NCBI GenBank assembly: GCA_007571095.1
Contig: RKSB01000133.1
Location: 1-5,438, forward strand
Origin: K189A clade bacterium
Lineage (GTDB): Bacteria; Pseudomonadota; Gammaproteobacteria; Pseudomonadales; Azotimanducaceae
DNA length: 5,438 bases
Direction of reading: 5' to 3'
Shown: piece after piece, positions 1-5,438 of the stretch
Layout: the number at the start of each line of letters is the position of its first letter
Position numbering within the stretch: the stretch's first letter is position 1
The notes under the pieces: generated by a model
What the model saw: the letters and a program-made list of their open reading frames with translations, nothing else
The model's database searches: none
What the model was told of the DNA's origin: nothing
Made by a program: the position numbers and the translations under genes

Positions 1-207
1 GTCGAAAGTAGAACGGCTTTCGGCAGTCGACAACGAAGAAAATACGTCCTTACTCTGGCGAGTGAGCCGTCTGCACTCAAGGCCATTCTTTGTGCCAACT
101 GGCTTCTACAGTGTGGAAATCGCAGGTTCAGAAGCCTGTATTCGAAGCCGGAATACCGAGCCTGCCAGCCGAGTTTCAGCCTTTTCGGCAAAAGGCGAGC
201 GGTCATC
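1..207. other. Stretch upstream of the tRNA promoter with no supported gene
   Basis: I see no recognisable protein or RNA in this stretch. The first forward frame is open from the window edge to a TAA at 232-234, about 77 codons. It has no visible start, is rich in Arg and Cys, resembles no family I know, and its stop overlaps the tRNA promoter's -10 box. It could be the tail of a gene entering from the left, but the other two forward frames are also partly open here, so openness alone is weak evidence. Local structure includes a 6-bp inverted repeat (CGAAAG at 3-8, CTTTCG at 17-22) and the stronger hairpin at 179-196. I regard it as intergenic or the degenerate end of an upstream gene. Confidence 0.45.
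179..196. repeat. Perfect 7-bp inverted repeat with 4-nt loop
   Basis: GCCTTTT at 179-185 pairs perfectly with AAAAGGC at 190-196 around the tetraloop CGGC. No T-run follows on the + strand, and none follows on the - strand either, so it does not fit a standard intrinsic terminator. It lies about 11 bases upstream of the likely -35 box of the tRNA promoter. It could be the 3' end structure of an upstream transcript, a protein-binding palindrome, or chance. The hairpin is directly visible; any role is unknown. Confidence 0.5.
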
Positions 208-235
208 TTGTACCTTGTTGTCCGGATTGTATAAT
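208..235 (+). promoter_or_regulatory. Sigma70-type promoter of the tRNA-Gly gene
   Basis: A perfect -10 hexamer TATAAT lies at 230-235. The best -35 match is TTGTAC at 208-213, sharing only the TTG with the consensus, at 16-bp spacing. The bases after the -10 box are GAGGCG (236-241), a G/C-rich discriminator like those at stable-RNA promoters under stringent (ppGpp) control. Transcription should start near 241-243, about 7 bases before the mature tRNA at 249, giving a very short 5' leader for RNase P. The -10 box is clear; the -35 assignment and stringent control are inferred. Confidence 0.75.
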
Positions 236-248
236 GAGGCGAATACTT

Positions 249-324
249 GCGGGAATAGCTCAGTTGGTAGAGCGCAACCTTGCCAAGGTTGAGGTCGCCG
301 GTTCGAACCCGGTTTCCCGCTCCA
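249..324 (+). tRNA. tRNA-Gly, anticodon GCC
   Basis: This is a full 76-nt cloverleaf with encoded CCA. The acceptor stem pairs GCGGGAA (249-255) with TTCCCGC (314-320), followed by discriminator T321 and CCA at 322-324. The D arm has the usual AGCTCAGTTGGTAGAGC pattern. The anticodon stem CAACC (275-279) pairs with GGTTG (287-291) around the loop TTGCCAA, placing anticodon GCC at 282-284, which reads GGC and GGU. The T arm contains GGTTCGAACCC. All canonical positions look intact, so it should be functional. It is the first gene after the promoter with TATAAT at 230-235. Its 3' end is a type of site often used by integrative elements, but no second copy of that end occurs in this window. Confidence 0.97.
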
Positions 325-383
325 TTAGAGGCCCACGCCTTTGGTCGGCAGGGTCTTTTCGCAGAGCAACAGATCTTTTATAC

Positions 384-389
384 AGGAGA
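384..389 (+). promoter_or_regulatory. Shine-Dalgarno fixing the aldehyde dehydrogenase start
   Basis: AGGAGA sits 7 bases before the ATG at 397. It decides the start, because the same reading frame is open further upstream into the tRNA gene (an ATG at 280 lies inside the tRNA and cannot be the real start). Confidence 0.8.
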
Positions 390-396
390 TAAAGAC

Positions 397-1830
397 ATGA
401 CAGACTATTTACAATTCTATATCAATGGCAAATGGGTCGATTCCGTCAGCAAACAGACGCTGGATGTCATCAACCCTGCGACTGAAGAGCCGATTGGTCA
501 AATTGCCCTCGGCAGCAAAGAGGATGTTGATCTGGCGGTGCAGGCCGCCCGAGCCGCCTTTGCGAGCTATTCAAGGACCAGCCGTGAAGAGAGAATCGCG
601 CTGCTTGAAAAGATTATTTCGGTTTATCAGGGCTATATACCGGAGATAGCCGCCGCCATCAGTGACGAGATGGGTGCTCCGATGAGGCTGGCAACTGCAG
701 CCCAGGCACCCTTGGGCATAGGTCATTTCATGTCAACGCTTGCAGTGCTGAAGTCCTACAGCTTTGAGGAGGATATTGGTACGACCCGTATCGTCAAGGA
801 GCCGGTCGGTGTCTGTGGCTTCATCACGCCCTGGAACTGGCCGATCAATCAGATTGCCTGCAAGGTCGCACCGGCACTGGCTGCCGGTTGCACGATGGTA
901 CTCAAGCCTTCCGAGATAGCTCCGCACAATGCCATTCTTTTGACCAGGGTTTTGGATGAGGCCGGTGTGCCGGCCGGTGTCTTTAATCTGGTCAATGGAG
1001 AAGGCCCGGTGGTAGGTGCCGCCCTGTCGAGTCATTCCGATATCGACATGGTCTCCTTTACCGGCTCCACTCGTGCAGGTATTGAAGTCGCCAGAAACGC
1101 TGCCCCAACAGTCAAGAGAGTGGCTCAGGAGTTGGGCGGAAAATCGGCCAACATCGTCCTGGACATAGAAGGCGAGGCCTTTGGCAAGGCCGTTGCCCGA
1201 GACACTTTTGGTGTGTGTATGAACTCGGGGCAGTCGTGCAACGCACCCACTCGCATGCTGGTACCGCAATCCCGTATGGATGAAGCAGCAGCAGCTGCCA
1301 AAAGTGCGGCCGAGCAGATCAAGGTAGGCGACCCGAAGGCCGAGGACACCACCATTGGACCGGTTGTCTCTGAGGCTCAGTTCAAAAAGATTCAGAACCT
1401 GATTGACAAGGGCATTCAGGAAGGTGCCCGGCTTGAAACCGGCGGCCCTGGTCGACCGGACGGCCTGAACCGAGGTTACTACGTCAAGCCGACGGTATTC
1501 TCGAATGTCTCCAACGACATGACCATAGCCAGAGAGGAAATTTTCGGGCCGGTGCTGTCCCTGATCGGTTACAAGGACAAAGAGGATGCCATTCGTATCG
1601 CCAACGACACGGAATATGGTCTTTCTGGCTATGTTTCCGGCGATCCGGAAGAGGCCAGGGAAGTGGCGGCACAGATACGTACCGGCAATGTCCATTTGAA
1701 CGGTGCTCCGGTTGACACTACCGCACCCTTCGGTGGTTACAAGCAGTCTGGCAATGGTCGAGAATGGGGCCAGTATGGATTTGAAGAGTTCCTCGAAATC
1801 AAGTCCATCATGGGGTACAACCATCAGTAG
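397..1830 (+). CDS. Aldehyde dehydrogenase family protein (NAD(P)+-dependent)
   Basis: The product is a 477-residue soluble enzyme of the aldehyde dehydrogenase superfamily (Pfam Aldedh), which oxidises an aldehyde to the acid with NAD+ or NADP+. The length is normal. Visible landmarks are TPWNWP with oxyanion-hole Asn147, VLKPSE with cofactor-binding Lys170, FTGST at 221-225, catalytic base Glu245 in ELGGKS, nucleophile Cys281 in NSGQSC, EEIFGP at 380-385 with a ribose-binding Glu, and the C-terminal PFGGYKQSG. All catalytic residues are present. The overall pattern (FITPWNWP, NSGQSCNAPTR) recalls the group containing the cyclohexanol-pathway CddD enzyme, but substrate cannot be assigned. 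The start follows a strong Shine-Dalgarno and gives the usual FYINGKWV beginning. No clear promoter or terminator separates it from the tRNA-Gly 72 bases upstream. Its 3' end overlaps the likely start of the ELM1-like gene, suggesting a shared transcript. Confidence 0.95.
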   Translation: MTDYLQFYINGKWVDSVSKQTLDVINPATEEPIGQIALGSKEDVDLAVQAARAAFASYSRTSREERIALLEKIISVYQGYIPEIAAAISDEMGAPMRLATAAQAPLGIGHFMSTLAVLKSYSFEEDIGTTRIVKEPVGVCGFITPWNWPINQIACKVAPALAAGCTMVLKPSEIAPHNAILLTRVLDEAGVPAGVFNLVNGEGPVVGAALSSHSDIDMVSFTGSTRAGIEVARNAAPTVKRVAQELGGKSANIVLDIEGEAFGKAVARDTFGVCMNSGQSCNAPTRMLVPQSRMDEAAAAAKSAAEQIKVGDPKAEDTTIGPVVSEAQFKKIQNLIDKGIQEGARLETGGPGRPDGLNRGYYVKPTVFSNVSNDMTIAREEIFGPVLSLIGYKDKEDAIRIANDTEYGLSGYVSGDPEEAREVAAQIRTGNVHLNGAPVDTTAPFGGYKQSGNGREWGQYGFEEFLEIKSIMGYNHQ

Positions 1831-2971
1831 CCGAGAGCAGGCTTCGGAGACTTCAGGCTCAAACGAACATGTCGGTACACCCAGAGTCTGGTCGTTGCTG
1901 ACCGACAAGGGCGGCGACAATGCTCAGGTTCAGGCAGTTGCCGATCTGGCGGCGAGTCGGCTGGGTTGGCAAATTGAGGCTGTCCCTATCAGTTTTCGGC
2001 CGCCCTGGAACAAAAAGAAGCCTCGGGTGGTGGCGAGGATCGATCACCTGAATTCGGCTTGCCGACACCTGCTCAGGCCGCCCTGGCCGGACATTGTCAT
2101 CACGACCGGCCGCCGGCCTGCCTGTGTGGCCAAATGGATTCGATCACAATCGAGGACACAGGTCAGAATCGTGCTGGTCAACAAACCGACCGCCGAACCG
2201 GGTTTTGACTGGAAAGATTACGAACTGATACTGCTGAGCAGAGTACATTCCGGCCCTCGGTTGCCGAACATGATGAAGCTCGACCTGCCGCTGATCTATG
2301 TGAATGCGGAGCAGCTGGCTCAGGCCAGAGCCTTTTGGGCCGATCGGTTTCGCCTTTTGCCGAAACCTCTGGTCGGCGTGCTGGTGGGCGGCGAAACCCG
2401 CCCTTACCGGTTTGACAGCAGAGTGTTTACCGCTTTGCTGAATCGAGCGCGCCATATTCGGCAGCTTGGGGGTACACCAGTGGTGTCTGTCAGCCGAAGA
2501 ACGCCCGACTGGCTGGTCAATCGTCTCAAGGAGGAGCCGTCACTCGATCTGATTGAGCCATCTGGCGGCTCTGAACCCAGTGCTCACCTTGCACTGATGG
2601 CGGAAGCCGACAGCCTGGCCGTTACCGAGGACAGTATCTCCATGCTGGTCGAGAGCGTGCGTCTGGGCAAGCCGCTGTCGATCATCGAGTTGCCTCGTCA
2701 AAGATGGTTGCAAGTTAGAATGGCTGCACAACGTCTTGTACACTCGCTGGTCAACCGAGCCTTGCCAGGTGCCGGTCATCTGTTGGCACACTGCGGCATG
2801 CTTCCCCTGTTCAGAGACTTTCGCAGCTTTCATCAATATCTCTATCGGCTTGGCCTGGCTGCCCCGAATGCTTTACCGCAGGCGCGTCCGTCAACCCCTT
2901 CAATCGCCGACCTGGACCGTTCGGTTGGCGATGAGATCGCTTGCCGGCTCGGACTTCTGTGGGCTGACTGA
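1775..2971 (+). CDS. ELM1-like family protein (putative GT-B-fold glycosyltransferase-like)
   Basis: About 398 residues from the ATG at 1775. The family (Pfam Mito_fiss_Elm1, named after a plant mitochondrial fission factor) is common in proteobacteria and is thought to have a GT-B glycosyltransferase-like fold; its biochemical role is not established. Family-like stretches are VWSLLTDKGGDNAQ (38-51), VITTGRRPA (108-116), LVGVLVGGETRPYRF (199-213), SVSRRTP (238-244), and ADSLAVTEDSISMLVESVRLGKP (278-300), resembling a nucleotide-sugar-binding C-terminal half. I see no signal peptide or membrane segment. The start is uncertain: homology begins only near residue 37, yet no in-frame ATG, GTG or TTG occurs between 1784 and 1894. 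The start must therefore lie inside the aldehyde dehydrogenase gene (ATG 1775, 56-base overlap; or ATG 1754 or TTG 1781), unless there is a frameshift. The first 30 residues contain 11 Ser, unlike the rest. Confidence 0.82.
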   Translation: MDLKSSSKSSPSWGTTISSREQASETSGSNEHVGTPRVWSLLTDKGGDNAQVQAVADLAASRLGWQIEAVPISFRPPWNKKKPRVVARIDHLNSACRHLLRPPWPDIVITTGRRPACVAKWIRSQSRTQVRIVLVNKPTAEPGFDWKDYELILLSRVHSGPRLPNMMKLDLPLIYVNAEQLAQARAFWADRFRLLPKPLVGVLVGGETRPYRFDSRVFTALLNRARHIRQLGGTPVVSVSRRTPDWLVNRLKEEPSLDLIEPSGGSEPSAHLALMAEADSLAVTEDSISMLVESVRLGKPLSIIELPRQRWLQVRMAAQRLVHSLVNRALPGAGHLLAHCGMLPLFRDFRSFHQYLYRLGLAAPNALPQARPSTPSIADLDRSVGDEIACRLGLLWAD

Positions 2972-3067
2972 GGAGCCAGTGCCACCGCCAGCCGGACTGC
3001 TTTCGGCGTGCCTCTTGTGAGTCTGCACTTGAAGAGACTTTTTGGGTTTTTGTGAAGGTTAGGGAAT

Positions 3068-3973
3068 ATGTTCTTCAGATTGTGGGCTCGTCTGCCGCGA
3101 ACAAGGCCGTCTGAAAGAGCCATTCGATCCAATCGGAGGGCACGCGGGCGCAAGGATTTTCGGCTGTTGTCAAATGCCGACTGGGTGGTTGTTTCGTGGG
3201 GCAAGTCCGGGCGTACCTGGCTGCGAGTGATACTCTCCTGCTACTACAAGCTACGCTATAAACTGAGCGGCGATCCGCTGTTCAGCCTGCACCGCTTTTT
3301 CGGTGCTTTCTACCGCCTGCGCAAGCCGATACCGAGAGTATTGTTTACTCACGACAATTATCTTCGAGACTACACGGGCAATTGTGACAGCCTGCGGGAT
3401 TTTTATCACAAGAAGGTTATTCTGCTGGTGCGAGACCCGAGAGACGTGGCGGTTTCTCAGTACTTTCAGTGGAAGTACAGAATGCGCCGGCACAAAAAGA
3501 TCATCAACAGGTATCCGCTGAATGACCTGAACATGTTTGATTTTCTGCTTCATGACCACCAGGGCCTGAGTGCCATTATCCGGTTTATGAATCAATGGGC
3601 GGAGGGTGCTGGTGGTATTCAGGACTTTTTAATGGTTCGCTACGAGGACTTGAGACAAAACCCCGAAGAGCAGGTAAAGGCTCTTTTGCAGTTTGTCGGA
3701 GAGCAGGATGCGGACGCTTGCGTACAGGAGGCCATTGAGTATGCAAGCTTTGCCAACATGCGTGCCCGAGAGTCCAATGTCGCCTTGTGGAAGAGGCTTT
3801 TTCCGCTGATGAGAAAGATCGTACCCGGATCAAGGGACAACCCGGATTCCTTCAAGACACGAAAGGGCAAGGTGGGTGGCTACAGAGACTATCTGGATAG
3901 TAATCAAATCAAAGAAATCAATAATTTAATGAAAAATCTTAATCCTGTCTATGGATATGGACTCGACAGCTAG
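3068..3973 (+). CDS. PAPS-dependent sulfotransferase domain protein
   Basis: A 301-residue protein of the Sulfotransfer_1 type, which transfers sulfate from 3'-phosphoadenosine 5'-phosphosulfate to a hydroxyl or amine. The 5'-phosphosulfate loop is WGKSGRTWL (44-52). THDN (94-97) places His95 where the family's catalytic His usually lies. The 3'-phosphate motif is VRDPRDVAVSQY (121-132), with Arg122 and Ser130. VRYEDL is at 190-195, and the C-terminal PAPS-binding RKGKVGGYRDYL is at 265-276. All key residues are present. The N-terminus is strongly basic (12 Arg/Lys in the first 32 residues), with no signal peptide or membrane anchor, so it is probably cytoplasmic. The start has GAAGG at 3054-3058 at good spacing. 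The acceptor is unknown; the ELM1-like neighbour makes a glycan or lipid plausible, as inference only. The last 60 bases are much richer in A/T than the rest. The stop is TAG. Confidence 0.92.
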   Translation: MFFRLWARLPRTRPSERAIRSNRRARGRKDFRLLSNADWVVVSWGKSGRTWLRVILSCYYKLRYKLSGDPLFSLHRFFGAFYRLRKPIPRVLFTHDNYLRDYTGNCDSLRDFYHKKVILLVRDPRDVAVSQYFQWKYRMRRHKKIINRYPLNDLNMFDFLLHDHQGLSAIIRFMNQWAEGAGGIQDFLMVRYEDLRQNPEEQVKALLQFVGEQDADACVQEAIEYASFANMRARESNVALWKRLFPLMRKIVPGSRDNPDSFKTRKGKVGGYRDYLDSNQIKEINNLMKNLNPVYGYGLDS

Positions 3974-4006
3974 GCCACTTGTTGTCACCCGCTCAAGTAC
4001 ACACTC

Positions 4007-4702
4007 ATGCCCTCTGCAGTAGTACTCATGAGTGGCGGCCTGGATTCGACGACTCTCGTTGCCCTGGCCAGACAACAAAAATTTGAAATCTACGGGCTGT
4101 CTTTTGACTATGGTCAGAGGCATATTGCCGAGTTGCAGGCGGCTCGCCGAGTAGCGGCTGATTTTGCCGTGCGGGAGCATCGGGTCATTCGTCTGGATTC
4201 TGCGTTTTTTGCCGGCTCGGCACTGACTGACAGTCGACTGAAAGTTCCAAAGAATCGCTCGTCGGAGGCCATCGGCAATAATCTGCCCATCACCTATGTA
4301 CCGGCCCGCAACACCATCTTTCTGTCGTTTGCCCTGGCCTGGCTCGAATTGCTGGATGCCAGCGATATTTTCATAGGCGTGAACGCCCAGGACTACAGCG
4401 GCTACCCCGACTGTCGGCCAGACTATATTCAGGCCTGGCAGACGATGGCCACGCTGGCGGTTCAGGATTTCGACAAGCCTGACCGGACTATTCGAATTCA
4501 CGCCCCTTTGCTGGAGATGTCCAAGGCGCAGATTATTGAAACCGGAACTTCTCTCGGCGTTGATTACAGTCGAACGCTGAGCTGTTACGATCCGGTTGGT
4601 TTTGTCGCCTGTCGAGCATGCGATGCCTGCCTGCTTCGACAGAAGGGTTTTGCCGAAGCCGGCCTGACCGACCCTGCCCTGGGCACCGATTTTTCGCCCT
4701 GA
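4007..4702 (+). CDS. queC: 7-cyano-7-deazaguanine synthase QueC
   Basis: A 231-residue cytosolic enzyme that converts 7-carboxy-7-deazaguanine (CDG) to preQ0 using ATP and ammonia, in the biosynthesis of the tRNA base queuosine. The ATP pyrophosphatase P-loop is SGGLDST (9-15), followed by FDYGQRH (33-39), TYVPARNTIF (96-105) and the family signature GVNAQDYSGYPDCRPDY (124-140). The zinc site is Cys193, Cys202, Cys205 and Cys208. Length is normal and no key residue is missing. The ATG at 4007 is the only in-frame ATG, GTG or TTG between the preceding stop and the P-loop, though no good Shine-Dalgarno precedes it, so translation may be coupled to the sulfotransferase gene 33 bases upstream. 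No preQ1 riboswitch fits in that gap. queE follows after 19 bases, supplying the previous pathway step. Confidence 0.97.
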   Translation: MPSAVVLMSGGLDSTTLVALARQQKFEIYGLSFDYGQRHIAELQAARRVAADFAVREHRVIRLDSAFFAGSALTDSRLKVPKNRSSEAIGNNLPITYVPARNTIFLSFALAWLELLDASDIFIGVNAQDYSGYPDCRPDYIQAWQTMATLAVQDFDKPDRTIRIHAPLLEMSKAQIIETGTSLGVDYSRTLSCYDPVGFVACRACDACLLRQKGFAEAGLTDPALGTDFSP

Positions 4703-4721
4703 ACGAAAGAGCTTGCTGAAT

Positions 4722-5357
4722 ATGGTCTATTCGGTCAAGGAGGTGTTCTATACCCTGCAGGGAGAGGGTGCGAGGACCGGCCGCCCGGCAGTGTTTTGCC
4801 GGTTTGCCGGCTGCAACCTCTGGAGTGGTCGAGAGGCCGACCGGCCGACCGCCCTGTGTCGGTTTTGTGATACAGATTTTGTAGGTACGAACGGCTTCGG
4901 CGGCGGCAAATTTGAATCTGCCGAACAATTGGTACAGCAGATTCGACGAACCTGGCCGGCTTCCCGAAGGGGCAGGCCCTATGTCGTCTGTACCGGTGGC
5001 GAGCCTCTGCTGCAACTGGATGAAAACCTGATTGAAACCCTGCATTCAGCGGGCTTTGAGGTGGCGGTAGAAACCAATGGAACGCTCGCAGCACCGGCTT
5101 GTCTGGACTGGGTTTGCGTCAGCCCAAAGGCGGGTACGACGCTCAGGCAGACTCAGGGTGACGAATTGAAGCTGGTGTATCCGCAGCCGGACGCTCTCCC
5201 CGATCTGTTTCAGGATCTCGATTTTCAACATTTTTACTTACAGCCCATGGACAGCGAGTGCCTCGCCGAAAACACTCGGGCGGCGGTCGACTACTGTCTT
5301 CGATTTCCCCAGTGGCGGCTGAGTATCCAGACTCACAAGCTGCTGACCATTCCCTGA
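4722..5357 (+). CDS. queE: 7-carboxy-7-deazaguanine synthase QueE (radical SAM)
   Basis: A 211-residue radical SAM enzyme that rearranges 6-carboxytetrahydropterin (the QueD product) to CDG, the substrate of QueC. The N-terminus EVFYTLQGEGARTG is typical. The [4Fe-4S] cysteines are Cys31, Cys46 and Cys49, spaced CX14CX2C instead of the usual CX3CX2C; this extended loop is known from the Burkholderia multivorans enzyme. Further motifs are the SAM-binding TGGEPLL (91-97), ETNGT (117-121), VSPKAG (133-138), ELKLVYP (148-154), LQPMD (173-177) and the family-typical end LSIQTHKLL. I chose the ATG at 4722 because MVYSVKEVF aligns with the usual QueE start; an in-frame TTG at 4713 would add three residues. 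The ribosome site is weak (AGAG at 4708-4711). It forms an operon-like pair with queC, 19 bases apart. Confidence 0.97.
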   Translation: MVYSVKEVFYTLQGEGARTGRPAVFCRFAGCNLWSGREADRPTALCRFCDTDFVGTNGFGGGKFESAEQLVQQIRRTWPASRRGRPYVVCTGGEPLLQLDENLIETLHSAGFEVAVETNGTLAAPACLDWVCVSPKAGTTLRQTQGDELKLVYPQPDALPDLFQDLDFQHFYLQPMDSECLAENTRAAVDYCLRFPQWRLSIQTHKLLTIP

Positions 5358-5438
5358 ACTTGATAGTGCCGACAATGCACGAGTTTTCAGAGCGACAGCG
5401 ACCAGGGCACAGCGGTCGGACTGGGCCGTGAGCCTTGA
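5358..5438. other. Region after queE with no supported gene
   Basis: These 81 bases contain no recognisable gene start or RNA. CGACC at 5399-5403 can pair with GGTCG at 5414-5418, but the 10-base loop and lack of a T-run do not make a terminator. Whether the operon continues cannot be told from this window. Confidence 0.4.

Noticed and set aside
300..324. Integrated mobile element at the tRNA-Gly 3' end
   Set aside because: No repeat of the tRNA 3' end and no integrase gene are present downstream in the window.
376..390. A separate promoter for the aldehyde dehydrogenase (TATACA at 379-384)
   Set aside because: It matches the -10 consensus poorly, overlaps the Shine-Dalgarno, has no -35 partner, and would leave almost no 5' leader.
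62..392. Two overlapping + strand frames running through the tRNA-Gly gene
   Set aside because: Both cross the promoter or the tRNA, have no ribosome site worth noting, and resemble no known protein.
733..1920. A 395-codon open frame on the - strand opposite the aldehyde dehydrogenase
   Set aside because: It lies antisense to a clearly functional gene with all catalytic residues, shows no recognisable domain, and is the kind of frame produced by biased codon use on the other strand.
3019..3043. Possible terminator before the sulfotransferase (AGTCT at 3020-3024, AGACT at 3035-3039, followed by T's)
   Set aside because: The stem is only 5 bp with a 10-base loop and low stability, so it is too weak to call.
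3974..4006. preQ1 riboswitch upstream of queC
   Set aside because: The 33-base gap has no H-type pseudoknot pattern or A-rich tail, and is too short to hold both an aptamer and an expression platform.

Overview
The window reads as a compact chromosomal stretch from a free-living Gram-negative bacterium, most likely a proteobacterium and plausibly a gammaproteobacterium. The grounds are the sigma70-type promoter, a tRNA with encoded CCA, moderately GC-rich coding DNA, an ELM1-family protein of the type common in proteobacteria, and a QueE with the extended cysteine loop CX14CX2C described in Burkholderia. I cannot name genus or species. All supported genes lie on the + strand and are closely packed. 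There is no transposase, phage gene, CRISPR array or toxin-antitoxin pair.

Layout. Positions 1-207 hold no gene I can support; they contain a perfect 7-bp hairpin at 179-196. A strong sigma70 promoter (TATAAT at 230-235) drives a tRNA-Gly(GCC) at 249-324. After 72 bases with no convincing terminator, a strong Shine-Dalgarno precedes an NAD(P)+-dependent aldehyde dehydrogenase (397-1830). Its 3' end overlaps the most likely start of an ELM1-like, GT-B-fold-like protein (about 1775-2971). A 96-base gap leads to a cytosolic-type PAPS-dependent sulfotransferase (3068-3973). The window closes with queC (4007-4702) and queE (4722-5357), followed by 81 bases with no gene call.

How the genes work together. 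QueE makes 7-carboxy-7-deazaguanine and QueC converts it to preQ0, so the last two genes encode consecutive steps of queuosine precursor synthesis. queD and queF are not in the window. The ELM1-like protein and the sulfotransferase could act on a shared surface glycan or lipid, but this is inferred only from adjacency and family tendencies. The aldehyde dehydrogenase has a complete catalytic set, but its substrate cannot be read from the sequence.

Nothing here clearly amounts to an undescribed biological system. The points most worth checking are the unusual N-terminus and start of the ELM1-like gene (a possible frameshift or long overlap), the ELM1-like/sulfotransferase pair, possible co-transcription of the tRNA with the aldehyde dehydrogenase, and two short words shared by two non-coding stretches.
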